DNA of 64,000 nucleotides from Halomonas shengliensis (GCF_900104135.1 NZ_FNIV01000001.1:310001-374000); one strand, 5' to 3'. Counted from the first letter of the stretch, positions 49,157 to 57,439 are shown. Notes: generated by a model not told the origin, from the sequence alone. Numbers and translations: made by a program.

Positions 49157-51241
49157 ATGACCAATCCGATGGAACCCGCTCGAATGGAAGCGCTCCCCAA
49201 CGTCGGCTCTGACGAGCCTGCCGACCTCGACACCCTGCTCAACACCCACTTCGCCGGTCGGGTGGTGCGCAAGGACCTGACCCAGCGGGTCAAGGAAGGC
49301 GCCAACGTACCGGTCTACGTGCTGGAGTACCTGCTCGGCATGTACTGCGCCTCCGATGATCAGGAGGTGATCGACGAGGGCCTGAAGAACGTCAAGACGA
49401 TCCTCACCGACAACTACGTGCGCCCCGACGAGGCCGAGAAGGTGAAGTCGCTGGTCCGCGAGCGCGGCAGCTTCAAGGTCATCGACCGGGTGACCGTGCG
49501 CCTCAACGAGAAGCAGGACTGCTACGAGGCGGCGTTCAGCAACCTGGGGATCAAGGATGCCGAGATCTCCGCGGGCATCGTCAAGGAGCACGAGAAGCTG
49601 CTGGTGGGCGGGATCTGGGTGATCGCCACTCTGAGCTACTACCACGAGGAGGGCCAGCGCGGCTCGCCCTTTGGGGTCAGCCAGCTCAAGCCGATCCAGA
49701 TGGCCCACATGAACATGGAGGAGCTGTTCGAGGGGCGCCGCGGCTTCACCACCGACCAGTGGCGTGAGGTGCTGATCCGCTCCATCGGCATGGAGCCCGC
49801 CGAGCTCGACGCCGAGGTGCAGTGGCACCTGCTGGCCCGGATGATCCCCTTCGTCGAGAACAACTACAACGTCTGCGAGCTGGGTCCCCGCGGCACCGGC
49901 AAGAGCCATATCTACAAGGAGTGCTCGCCCAACAGCATCCTGGTCTCCGGCGGCCAGACCACCGTGGCCAACCTGTTCTACAACATGAGCTCGCGGCGCA
50001 TCGGCCTGGTCGGCATGTGGGACCTGGTGGCCTTCGATGAGGTGGCCGGCATCTCGTTCAAGGACAAGGACGGCGTGCAGATCATGAAGGACTACATGGC
50101 CTCCGGCTCATTCGCCCGCGGGCGCGAGCAGATGGAAGCCTCCGCCTCCATGGTGTTCGTCGGCAACATCAACCAGAGCGTCGAGTCGCTGGTGAAGACC
50201 AGCCACCTGCTGACGCCGTTCCCCGACGCCATGATCGACGCCGCTTTCTTCGACCGCTTCCACGCCTACATCCCGGGCTGGGAGATTCCCAAGATGCGGC
50301 CGTCGTTCTTCACCCAGCGCTACGGCTTCATTGTCGACTACCTGGCCGAGTTCTTCCGCGAGATGCGCAAGCGCAGCTTCGCCGACGCCATCGACCAGCA
50401 CTTCCGCCTGGGTGATAACCTCAACCAGCGCGACGTCATCGCCGTGCGCAAGACCGTCTCTGGGCTGCTGAAGCTGCTTTACCCCCATGGTGAGTACGAT
50501 AAAGAAGCCGTGCGCCAGAGCCTGGAGTATGCCCTGCAGGTGCGCCGCCGGGTGAAGGAGCAGCTCAAGAAGATCGGCGGCATGGAGTTCTACGACGTCC
50601 ACTTCAGCTACATCGACAAGGAGACGCTGGAGGAGCACTTCGTCGCGGTGAAGGAGCAGGGCGGCGGCGGGCTGATCCCCGAGGGCCTCGGCAAGCCCGG
50701 CGTGGTGCATACCATCGGCCTCAGCGACAAGGGCATGCCCGGGGTCTACCGCATCGAGCTCCAGGTCACCGCCGGTAGCGGCAAGCTCGCTATGTCGGGG
50801 CTGTGGAACTCCACTGCGGCCAAGGAGCAGGTCAAGATGGCCTTTGACTACTTCAAGGCCAACGCCAGCCGCATCAGTGGCTCCAGTAAGGTGCTGGAGC
50901 ATGATTTCCACCTGCACGTGGTCGACCTGCAGAACACCGGCGTGCTGCGCGACCTCGCCCTGGCCAGCCTGGTGGCCTTCGCCTCAGGAATGCTGGGCAG
51001 ACCCACCCAGAGCCAGATGGTGGTGCTGGGCGACATGAGCCTGGGTGGCAGTCTCAAGCCCGTGGAGAGCCTCGCCGAGTGCCTACAGGTGGCCTTCGAC
51101 GCCGGCGGCAAGCGCGTGACCCTGCCCATGAGCAGCGCCATGGATATCCCCACCATCCCCGCCGAGCTGTTCACCAAGTTCCAGACCAGCTTCTATGCCG
51201 AGCCGGTGGACGGCGTGGTGAAGGCGCTGGGGGTGGAGTAG
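49157..51241 (+). CDS. brxL: BREX protein BrxL (Lon-like protease/ATPase)
   Basis: This is the last core gene of type I BREX (694 residues). Visible are NTHFAGRVVRKDLTQRVKEGANVPVYVLEYLLG at the start, an AAA+ core with Walker A LGPRGTGKSHIYKE near residue 241 and DLVAFDEVAGISF as Walker B. A C-terminal Lon-protease-like domain follows (VTAGSGKLAMSGLW...VVLGDMSLGGSLKPVESLAECLQVAFDAG). BrxL homologues form ring assemblies on DNA. The ATG starts immediately after the stop of the preceding gene. All six type I core genes are present and intact. Confidence 0.96.
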   Translation: MTNPMEPARMEALPNVGSDEPADLDTLLNTHFAGRVVRKDLTQRVKEGANVPVYVLEYLLGMYCASDDQEVIDEGLKNVKTILTDNYVRPDEAEKVKSLVRERGSFKVIDRVTVRLNEKQDCYEAAFSNLGIKDAEISAGIVKEHEKLLVGGIWVIATLSYYHEEGQRGSPFGVSQLKPIQMAHMNMEELFEGRRGFTTDQWREVLIRSIGMEPAELDAEVQWHLLARMIPFVENNYNVCELGPRGTGKSHIYKECSPNSILVSGGQTTVANLFYNMSSRRIGLVGMWDLVAFDEVAGISFKDKDGVQIMKDYMASGSFARGREQMEASASMVFVGNINQSVESLVKTSHLLTPFPDAMIDAAFFDRFHAYIPGWEIPKMRPSFFTQRYGFIVDYLAEFFREMRKRSFADAIDQHFRLGDNLNQRDVIAVRKTVSGLLKLLYPHGEYDKEAVRQSLEYALQVRRRVKEQLKKIGGMEFYDVHFSYIDKETLEEHFVAVKEQGGGGLIPEGLGKPGVVHTIGLSDKGMPGVYRIELQVTAGSGKLAMSGLWNSTAAKEQVKMAFDYFKANASRISGSSKVLEHDFHLHVVDLQNTGVLRDLALASLVAFASGMLGRPTQSQMVVLGDMSLGGSLKPVESLAECLQVAFDAGGKRVTLPMSSAMDIPTIPAELFTKFQTSFYAEPVDGVVKALGVE

Positions 51242-51274
51242 CCCTTTATCGATAACGATTCTGGAGAGAGCCTC

Positions 51275-51511
51275 GTGAGCACCGAACCCGAACTGATCCA
51301 GGGCCCCCTCAGCCAGGCCATCACACGCGACGGCCATACCCTGCGGGTCGATATCTACCGCCTGGAAGACGAGACCGACTGGCTCCTGGAAGTCGTCAAC
51401 GAGGACGGCACTTCCCAAGTCTGGGACGACCGCTTTGCCACCGACCAGGCCGCCCTGGACGCGGTATACGAAGCGATCGACGAAGAAGGCGTCGCTGCCT
51501 TCCTGGACTGA
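51275..51511 (+). CDS. Small acidic protein after brxL, unknown
   Basis: This 78-residue protein starts at GTG 51275 with GGAGAGAG upstream, 33 bp after brxL. It is markedly acidic (for example VYEAIDEEGVAAFLD) and has a likely small beta-sheet core (TLRVDIYRLEDETDWLLEVVNEDGTSQVWDD). I do not recognise a named family. It could be a BREX accessory, but similar acidic proteins also occur as housekeeping hypotheticals. GC content follows brxL, so it probably moved with the BREX block. Confidence 0.65.
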   Translation: MSTEPELIQGPLSQAITRDGHTLRVDIYRLEDETDWLLEVVNEDGTSQVWDDRFATDQAALDAVYEAIDEEGVAAFLD

Positions 51512-51596
51512 CGCCAGTACCCGAAAGAGAGCAATGATAGACCGCGGTGGCCATGGGCTACCCTGATATCCGAAGCCTCAGCTGGGTAGCCTCCCC

Positions 51597-52250
51597 ATGA
51601 CACAGCCCGCAGATCCTCCCACAGACCCGCTAGCACGGATCTTTGCCTACAGGGCCATCGACCTCCGTGACCGCTTCCCCCAGCCTCTGGAGAGCTTCCG
51701 CGAGGCACTGGAATGCCTGCAGAGTGACCGCTCTTACATGGCCGCCATGAGCGGCGAGATCATCGCCTACCTGAGCGGTGGCTACTCCTTGACCATCCCT
51801 GATGAGTTTTTCATCCGCCGCAGCGGCGAGATCGACGCCACTCTGGCACCGCCGGAGGAAAACGACGCGGTGTGCGCGAAGGTGCAGGCCTGGCTGCGGG
51901 AAATGCTCACGCGACCTGATGTCGACACCACCAAGGGTGTTCCCGCGGAAGAGCGGCCTTACTCCCTCGATCAGCTACTGGCACAGTGCGATCCTCAGGC
52001 TCCACACCCTGAAGAGCTACAAGCCTGGCAGGACATGCCAGATGTTGGACGCGAAATCCTTGAGGCGCCTACCGAGACAGATATCTGGCAAGCCGCCGAG
52101 CGACTATTTGAAAGTCGAGACGGTGCCGAGCGCTGGATGACGAGTCCAGCAATTGCTCTCGGAGGTCACACACCGGTAGATGTTATGGTTGAAGATCCTC
52201 AGCTAGTTTACGACCTTATCATGCGACTGGAGTATGGGGTCTATACATGA
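51597..52250 (+). CDS. Antitoxin-like chimera: MazE-type tail plus MbcA/ParS-type C-terminus
   Basis: This 217-residue protein has an unclear N-terminus. A segment at about residues 119-153 (PYSLDQLLAQCDPQAPHPEELQAWQDMPDVGREIL) looks like the toxin-binding tail of ChpS/MazE antitoxins, which normally ends the protein at VGREIL. Here it runs straight into AAERLFESRDGAERWMTSPAIALGGHTPVDVMVEDPQLVYDLIMRLEYGVY, the DUF2384 domain of MbcA/ParS antitoxins that binds RES-type toxins. No toxin gene is next to it. It may be a fused orphan antitoxin or the product of recombination between two antitoxin genes. It is the first gene before the motif-flanked cassettes. Confidence 0.6.
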   Translation: MTQPADPPTDPLARIFAYRAIDLRDRFPQPLESFREALECLQSDRSYMAAMSGEIIAYLSGGYSLTIPDEFFIRRSGEIDATLAPPEENDAVCAKVQAWLREMLTRPDVDTTKGVPAEERPYSLDQLLAQCDPQAPHPEELQAWQDMPDVGREILEAPTETDIWQAAERLFESRDGAERWMTSPAIALGGHTPVDVMVEDPQLVYDLIMRLEYGVYT

Positions 52251-52256
52251 AGGAAA

Positions 52257-52285
52257 GACCGCTATCGAGCCGAAGCGGTCATGCC
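52257..52285 (+). repeat. Cassette-border motif 1 (CCGCT...AGCGG hairpin)
   Basis: GACCGCT-ATCGAGCCGA-AGCGGTC followed by ATGCC forms a 7-bp stem-loop right after the chimera gene. A related form, GGCCGCTATAGCGGTTATGCC, recurs at 53761-53781 after the TIR gene, and looser TGGCCG forms follow later genes (54886, 56307, 57198, 58278). No T tract follows. The 303-bp gap 52251-52553 also holds the 40-bp repeat at 52419 and no convincing gene. Confidence 0.6.
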
Positions 52286-52418
52286 GGAAAAGGCAGAGGA
52301 CAAGTTCATTGGGGATATGTAGCATGCACGATGATCGGGTTTATGCGGGCAAGCTATAACTTAATATCAAGAAGTTCAAATAGGTTGAGAGTTGGTCGAA
52401 CGCACAGCAATCAAAATA

Positions 52419-52458
52419 TTGAATGCGCATGCGCGTTAAAGTGGAATATCAAGCGTGC
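52419..52458 (+). repeat. 40-bp repeat, copy A
   Basis: This 40-bp stretch is 32/40 identical, in direct orientation, to 57400-57439. It holds the palindromic block GCGCATGCGCG and a GAATATC-AGC-TGC tail. Both copies lie at the 3' end of small spurious-looking frames whose translations match (AC-LK-NI). It lies upstream of the TIR unit. It could be a recombination or attC-like site, or the end of a mini-element. Confidence 0.65.
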
Positions 52459-52553
52459 TATATAATGTAACTTTAAATCATAAAGACATTGTGGCTCGGC
52501 TTGCTTGGTTTAGGGGTAAAGAGTTTCTGGCATGTCATAAAGAAGGGGGATTT

Positions 52554-52841
52554 ATGCTTAAAATTACAGGGCTCAACAAGCTACAGAAAGAACTAAAAGA
52601 AGCAGAGCAAGCATTGAGTGAACTGGATGGCGAGTTGGGCGTCGTTAACTTTGACCCTGACGATCCTGCCAGTATTGAAGCTGCCATCCAGTCAGTTATG
52701 CGAGTTATTGATAGCCGAATTGAACCGTACGCTGATAACCCTATTGTCGGATCGCTCGCCGACCAAATGAAAGAAAGCTATAGAGAAAACATTCTCCAGA
52801 AAGCCGCTGAGGCCAGATTGCAGTCTGACGAGGATGAATGA
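52554..52841 (+). CDS. Small coiled-coil protein paired with TIR-domain gene
   Basis: This 95-residue protein has an ATG at 52554 and a strong AAGGGGG site. An N-terminal coiled coil (LNKLQKELKEAEQALSELDGELG) is followed by NFDPDDPASIEAAIQSVMRVIDSRIEPYADNPIVG and a charged C-terminal helix. I recall this pattern from phage- and island-associated hypotheticals without an assigned role. It overlaps the TIR gene by 4 nt (ATGA), so the two are made together. A regulator, inhibitor or sensor for the TIR effector is a reasonable inference. Confidence 0.7.
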   Translation: MLKITGLNKLQKELKEAEQALSELDGELGVVNFDPDDPASIEAAIQSVMRVIDSRIEPYADNPIVGSLADQMKESYRENILQKAAEARLQSDEDE

Positions 52842-53737
52842 TGGCTCACGATATTTTCGGAGAAATTAACAACGCTGTGCTAGATTTACAGAACTCGCAG
52901 TTACAGACGTACGAACGACCGTTGAAGAAGTTGGCTCAATTGTTGCGGCATCCTGACCTTGAGCCTTACAACAATGAGCTGACGAAAGACGTTGATCTCA
53001 ATGCTTTTATTGCGGAAAGTGAAAAAAATGGCGGCAGCATGGTTGGCAGTGCCAAACTTGCCTGGCCAGATGACCCCGAAAAAACTATGGGGCTAACGTT
53101 GCTTTTGATCGAGAAGTTGGCCAGCGAACCTAGTTACGCTACCAACTTCGGTAATCATTTCTTCTATTCTGGGAAGAAAACCATTGCCGGCATTCATTCG
53201 CTTACTGGCCAGCTAATCATTCCCTTCGTTCGTGATTATAAGAACTATGTCCAATCGAAGGGGAGTACTGAAACTGTGTTGATGCCACCATTTTCCCGTA
53301 AGGTATTTATTGTTCACGGCCATGACGATGGTGCGCGCGAAACAGTGGCTCGCTTTCTAGAACGCATTGGTTTGGAGGCTATCATTCTGCATGAACAAGC
53401 CAATCAAGGACGAACCATTATCGAAAAAGTTGTTGCAAACAGCGATGTTGGGTTTGCGGTAGTTCTTCTCACGCCGGATGATGAGGGCTGCGCAAAGGGA
53501 GGTAAACCCGAACCACGGGCGCGGCAAAATGTATTGTTGGAACTGGGCTACTTCATAGGTCGCTTGGGCCGAGACAAAGTATGCGCACTAAAGCGCGGTA
53601 CGTTGGAAATTCCAAGTGATTTCGCGGGTGTCGTCTGGGAAACGATGGACAGCAATGGTGGCTGGAAGCAGTCACTTGCGCGCGAACTCGAAGCGGCTGG
53701 TCATAGTATAGATTGGAACAAGGTCATGCGCACTTGA
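52838..53737 (+). CDS. TIR-like nucleotide-binding domain protein (CAP12/Pycsar-TIR type)
   Basis: This 299-residue protein has a helical N-terminal half (residues 1-150) and a C-terminal TIR-like domain of the predicted nucleotide-binding type at about 154-285. Its motifs are RKVFIVHGHDDGARETVARFLERIGLEAIILHEQ, VGFAVVLLTPDDEG and RQNVLLELGYFIGRLGRDKV. The Glu in VLLELGYF is the expected NADase residue. Such domains deplete NAD+ in abortive infection (Pycsar, CBASS-like). No cyclase or Thoeris partner is adjacent; the partner here is the 95-residue protein upstream. Start codons at 52838 and 52841 are both possible. It is AT-richer than the BREX genes. Confidence 0.85.
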   Translation: MMAHDIFGEINNAVLDLQNSQLQTYERPLKKLAQLLRHPDLEPYNNELTKDVDLNAFIAESEKNGGSMVGSAKLAWPDDPEKTMGLTLLLIEKLASEPSYATNFGNHFFYSGKKTIAGIHSLTGQLIIPFVRDYKNYVQSKGSTETVLMPPFSRKVFIVHGHDDGARETVARFLERIGLEAIILHEQANQGRTIIEKVVANSDVGFAVVLLTPDDEGCAKGGKPEPRARQNVLLELGYFIGRLGRDKVCALKRGTLEIPSDFAGVVWETMDSNGGWKQSLARELEAAGHSIDWNKVMRT

Positions 53738-53760
53738 GATGCGATGCGCCACGATCGAAG

Positions 53761-53781
53761 GGCCGCTATAGCGGTTATGCC
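53761..53781 (+). repeat. Cassette-border motif 2
   Basis: GGCCGCTATAGCGGTTATGCC is a shortened form of the motif at 52257, with stem CCGCT/AGCGG, and comes 24 bp after the TIR gene. The rest of the 263-bp gap to the next gene shows no gene or strong hairpin. Confidence 0.55.
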
Positions 53782-54000
53782 TGCATAGAGACAGTATTCA
53801 CCTGACCGCTCAGCTTCGCCTCGTGCCGGGTGAACTCTACCGTTATATAAGAATACACTGAAGGGCTGCTTTTGGCCGGTTCGTGAATTTAAGGAAAATT
53901 TTATGAAGTGGCTTTTGATAAATATGACCCAAAACGGTTGGTGCGATAATTCAATAATGGTGCATTTTAGCTATGAGATGACTGTTAGTGAGGAATCGTT

Positions 54001-54822
54001 ATGAATAATAAGCTTAAGCTGGATGAGGTCTATATATCAGAAGCTCGCCGCATATTTGAGGCAAAAAAAGAAGCTAAAATTATTCACAATAGCGGAGATA
54101 TTGTCTCCTCAGGTGATCAGACGGAGAGAGCGGTAAGACGTTTTATTGGAAATAGGCTGCCGACCCGCTTCAGAACAACTCATGGCCATGTTGTTGACTA
54201 CTGCGGGAGAGCTAGTCCTCAGTTTGATATTATAATTTCAGAAAGTTTGTCATCAAAGTCACTATTTGAGGCTGCCGATGGTACTGAGTACATTCCCTAT
54301 GAGTCGGTATACGCGATCGGAGAAATTAAATCTTCATTCGACAAGTCAAAGAAGCCGATAGAATCGTTTTCCAAGTCGATAGAGAAACTCAAGACACATC
54401 TAAGTCGACAAAAGCATGTTAAGCACAAGATTCTAACATTTCTGGTTTTTGTTACCACTGAACATATGGATTATGACTATTTGGAGGCAACTACCAAATC
54501 GATTGATCGGCCTCATTACCCAAGCTTTATGTGCTTCTTGGATCGTGGGTCATTCACTTATACGAGAATGTCAAAATCACCGCAGGGGTCTATCATTCCT
54601 TTGCAGTATTTCTTGTCCGATTCAGATATAGCTCCTGCTGATGAAAAACATATGTGGTCAATAATACATTGGGGAGATTCCGACAACCGCTCAGGAGTTA
54701 ACTTGATGTTTCTTCATTTGTCAATTGTTCAACACTTGCAAACCTGCCCAGCAGGGATTCCTAATTTGACAGCGTACATGATAGGTGCAATGTCTCATGA
54801 AAGTGGTATCGCTTTTCAATGA
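54001..54822 (+). CDS. DUF6602-like predicted nuclease-fold protein
   Basis: This 273-residue protein resembles DUF6602. The stretch SSGDQTERAVRRFIGNRLPTRFRTTHGHVVDYCGRASPQFDIIISE, followed by IPYESVYAIGEIKSSFDKSK, has the D...E-x-K spacing of a PD-(D/E)XK nuclease core (Asp in QFDIII, Glu and Lys in GEIKSS). DUF6602 genes are frequent in defence islands and may be restriction-like effectors. It stands alone between two border motifs with no obvious partner. It is AT-rich. Confidence 0.7.
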   Translation: MNNKLKLDEVYISEARRIFEAKKEAKIIHNSGDIVSSGDQTERAVRRFIGNRLPTRFRTTHGHVVDYCGRASPQFDIIISESLSSKSLFEAADGTEYIPYESVYAIGEIKSSFDKSKKPIESFSKSIEKLKTHLSRQKHVKHKILTFLVFVTTEHMDYDYLEATTKSIDRPHYPSFMCFLDRGSFTYTRMSKSPQGSIIPLQYFLSDSDIAPADEKHMWSIIHWGDSDNRSGVNLMFLHLSIVQHLQTCPAGIPNLTAYMIGAMSHESGIAFQ

Positions 54823-54885
54823 TCAGTTGACAAACTGGCAGTGGCCTCGGTATCTGCTGTAAGCTTTATATGAGCACGCGCTCAA

Positions 54886-54914
54886 TGGTCGCTCTTGGCC
54901 GAATGAAGAATGCC
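54886..54914 (+). repeat. Cassette-border motif 3
   Basis: TGGTCGCTCTTGGCCGAATG... ending AATGCC follows the DUF6602 gene by about 60 bp and matches the other TGGCCG motifs. A separate inverted pair, AGTCTAT / ATAGACT-like (AGTCTAT at 54916, ATATAGACAG at 54931), lies next to it in the 223-bp gap. Confidence 0.5.
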
Positions 54915-55045
54915 AGTCTATGCTAATTGAATATAGACAGCTATTGGCTGAAATAAATGAATAAAAAATTATTTATTATAGATACAGCCGTTTTCAGGGT
55001 CTATCTTCGCCCTTGTTTTTCCAGCATTTGCAAAAAGGGTCATGA

Positions 55046-56203
55046 ATGGAAATATGGTCGACATTGATAATTGCAGCTGCGACAATAATAGCAGCAGTAT
55101 GGTTACGGCCGGTGCTACGGTATCGAATACTCCATGACGCGATTAATAACCAATTGGAGTCTCGTAGGCATCACAATGCAGAGATCCAAGCTTATGCAAA
55201 AGATGTTATGCGATCGCTTGATCAAACTGCTAATAATGAAAATCTCATCAGGCCGGCTTCTGTAAGTGATTATGAAAACTCAATAAAGATAGTTGAGGGG
55301 GCGCTTGATCGTGCTATTGGTTGCAATGAAGCAGTAGTAACATATTCTGTCCTTTTTGAGAGAACACTAACTCCCCTAAGAAAAATAAATGGCCTTGAAA
55401 ATAATTCAAATTTATTTCTTTCGGATCTTCACTACTATTTATCATGCGGTGCTGCTAAGCTTGAGAACTCTGCATCAAACTATCTTGATATTCCAGATAA
55501 AATAAAAACAGAAAAATTCAATCCAATTCGACACCGCCTTCGTGGATTTGTTACGGAGTCAAACATTAAGCAAGTTCCTGGCTTGAGTCGAAGCTTAGAT
55601 ATTTCACCGCTGTCACCTTACGTTGTAAGTTTTTATGCAGATATTGTTTTAAGGGCGTTTCGGGACAACCCCGAATTATACCGATCTTTTTTTCAAATAA
55701 TCGGAGATAATGCTCTTATGGGGGTGATTTTATATCAGCAGGGCTTCTATTACCCCCTTAATATCCACCTCCCAGAGATTCCTTTTTTTGGCAAGAATCC
55801 CGGTGTTCTAATCGGCTTTAAGCTGCAGGTGCGTCACGATGAATATGGAGAACAACAGGAGGTTGTTCTCTATTATTCACATCTTAACTCTTCGATAGAG
55901 TTCATGGAAGGGTGTGTTGCGGAAGAGAGTTTTTTAAATTCGTTTTCCGATTTGGATATTTGCCCCCGGTTTGATTTTAAAGATCATGTTCGAGCGGTGC
56001 GGTACCTGACAGACGAAGTTGTGGCGATCTACGTTAACCAGACGGCTGGGAAGGACGCATTTACTCTATGTAGGCCTTGCTTAGAGGACTGGCTTATTGT
56101 GAAAGCAAATCGTTGGTGGCTCAAAGAAAAAGCTTTGATTTGGCTGAGAAGAAATATTAAAAAAAGCTCCTTTCTTTCAAAAATTTTAAATTTCTCTATA
56201 TGA
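55046..56203 (+). CDS. Membrane-anchored protein of unknown function
   Basis: This 385-residue protein has one N-terminal membrane anchor (WSTLIIAAATIIAAVWLRPVL, residues 4-24) and a large soluble part with no family I recognise. It is rich in helices up to about residue 130, then mixed, with a late Cys pair (TLCRPCLEDW) and a basic C-terminus (WLRRNIKKSSF). It is strongly AT-rich, stands alone between border motifs, and shares the orientation of the island. A membrane-linked defence effector is possible, but only its position suggests it. Confidence 0.7.
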   Translation: MEIWSTLIIAAATIIAAVWLRPVLRYRILHDAINNQLESRRHHNAEIQAYAKDVMRSLDQTANNENLIRPASVSDYENSIKIVEGALDRAIGCNEAVVTYSVLFERTLTPLRKINGLENNSNLFLSDLHYYLSCGAAKLENSASNYLDIPDKIKTEKFNPIRHRLRGFVTESNIKQVPGLSRSLDISPLSPYVVSFYADIVLRAFRDNPELYRSFFQIIGDNALMGVILYQQGFYYPLNIHLPEIPFFGKNPGVLIGFKLQVRHDEYGEQQEVVLYYSHLNSSIEFMEGCVAEESFLNSFSDLDICPRFDFKDHVRAVRYLTDEVVAIYVNQTAGKDAFTLCRPCLEDWLIVKANRWWLKEKALIWLRRNIKKSSFLSKILNFSI

Positions 56204-56306
56204 CAAAGGATGCCTTTTGTGTATTTTATATAAATTCTAAAGCCTATTTCATAATAGTTCATCACGAAAAATTATGTATCACGCCAGAAGCAGAATCACT
56301 TAATTT

Positions 56307-56336
56307 CCGCTCTTGGCCGACAGCTGACGCTCGCAA
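56307..56336 (+). repeat. Cassette-border motif 4
   Basis: CCGCTCTTGGCCGACAGCTG then ACGCTCGCAA follows the anchored-protein gene by about 100 bp and precedes the SDR gene. It is one of the clearest copies of the TGGCCGA-AGC form. Confidence 0.55.
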
Positions 56337-56399
56337 GTGATCAGTTTTTCAAAAATGACCTTAATTACTCCAAAATAAATTATTAACTGGAGGTTGTAT

Positions 56400-57146
56400 A
56401 TGGAGAAAGTGGTGATTGTTACCGGGGGTGGGCGCGGTATCGGCGCTGCAACAGCACTTTTATGTGCAAACCAGGGGTATGCTGTATGCGTCAACTATAA
56501 GAACAATAAGGAGGCAGCCGATGCGGTTGTTGAACGTATCAGATCAGAAGGTGGGCATGCCATCGCTGTTGCGGCGGATGTTTCGTTAGAGTCTGGTGTC
56601 AGAGAACTATTCGAAACTGTAGATGATAAGCTTGGCAAGATATCGGCGCTGGTCAATAATGCGGGTATTCTTGAAAGGCAGATAAGAGTCGAGGATATTG
56701 ATGCGGAGCGGCTTCGGCGGATTTTGTCGGCAAATGTGGTCGGCCCTTTCCTGTGCGCAAGAGAGGCGGTGAGACGCATGTCTAAAAATCGTGGCGGTCA
56801 GGGCGGCGCGATCGTCAATGTTTCGTCTGCCGCTTCAAGACTTGGCTCGGCTGGAGAGTATGTCGACTACGCTGCATCAAAGGGGGCAATTGACACGCTT
56901 ACAATAGGTCTGTCTCAAGAGGTGGCAGGAGAGGGGATTCGCGTTAATGCTGTTAGACCTGCATTTATATATACTGATATGCATTCTGATGGTGGCGAGC
57001 CAGGTCGAGTAGATCGCATAAAAACGTCATTGCCAATGAAGAGAGGTGGATGTCCAGAGGAAGTGGCGAATGCTATCGTTTGGCTGTTGTCTGAGAAAGC
57101 TTCATATGCAACAGGCACATTTATTGATTTGGCGGGTGGAAAATAG
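56400..57146 (+). CDS. Short-chain dehydrogenase/reductase, YgfF-like
   Basis: This 248-residue SDR oxidoreductase has the cofactor motif VTGGGRGIGAATAL at the N-terminus, the NNAG motif (LVNNAGILERQ), the catalytic Ser region VNVSSAASRLGSAGEYVDYAASKGAIDTL with Tyr and Lys, and GIRVNAVRPAFIYTDMHSDGGEPGRVDR. This last stretch and the whole layout are close to E. coli YgfF. The ATG at 56400 is preferred over a TTG at 56394 because of the GGAGG spacing. A metabolic gene among defence-like cassettes is odd; it may be cargo. No substrate can be named. Confidence 0.9.
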   Translation: MEKVVIVTGGGRGIGAATALLCANQGYAVCVNYKNNKEAADAVVERIRSEGGHAIAVAADVSLESGVRELFETVDDKLGKISALVNNAGILERQIRVEDIDAERLRRILSANVVGPFLCAREAVRRMSKNRGGQGGAIVNVSSAASRLGSAGEYVDYAASKGAIDTLTIGLSQEVAGEGIRVNAVRPAFIYTDMHSDGGEPGRVDRIKTSLPMKRGGCPEEVANAIVWLLSEKASYATGTFIDLAGGK

Positions 57147-57197
57147 TTTTTGAACGATAGCGAGCGATCGGAAGGCGAGTCTGGAGATGGTGGAGCG

Positions 57198-57227
57198 ACC
57201 GCTTCTGGCCGGTAGCTGATCTTGAGG
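57198..57227 (+). repeat. Cassette-border motif 5
   Basis: ACCGCTTCTGGCCGGTAGCT followed by GATCTTGAG comes about 50 bp after the SDR stop. It lies in the 461-bp gap 57147-57607, which also holds repeat copy B at 57400 and an 8-bp inverted pair (TTTCCCAA at 57472, TTGGGAAA at 57515), and no convincing gene. Confidence 0.55.
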
Positions 57228-57399
57228 CTACCCTGATAGGTCAGCCACTGACGACTCAAAGCCGACATGGTTATAGGGGCACCAGTCACGACCCCGTTTG
57301 TCTGGGAAATGCAACATACGCGATGCTACATTACCAATCTAGGCTTAACACGCTTTTTCAATGAGATAAGAGATGGCAGAGCGAGTGGAAAAAATATTT

Positions 57400-57439
57400 T
57401 TGAAAGCGCGTGCACGCTCAAGTCGAATATCGAGCATGC
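57400..57439 (+). repeat. 40-bp repeat, copy B
   Basis: This is the second copy of the repeat at 52419, 32/40 identical. Its palindromic block is GCGCGTGCACGC and its tail GAATATCGAGCATGC. The two copies enclose the TIR, DUF6602, anchored-protein and SDR cassettes (5.0 kb). Confidence 0.65.

Noticed and set aside
52247-52465. 72-residue frame after the antitoxin chimera
   Set aside because: Overlaps the border motif and the 40-bp repeat, no ribosome site of note; better explained as repeat DNA read through.
52838-53737. TIR gene as part of a Thoeris, CBASS or Pycsar system
   Set aside because: No SIR2-type ThsA, no cyclase of either kind nearby; the adjacent partner is a small coiled-coil protein.
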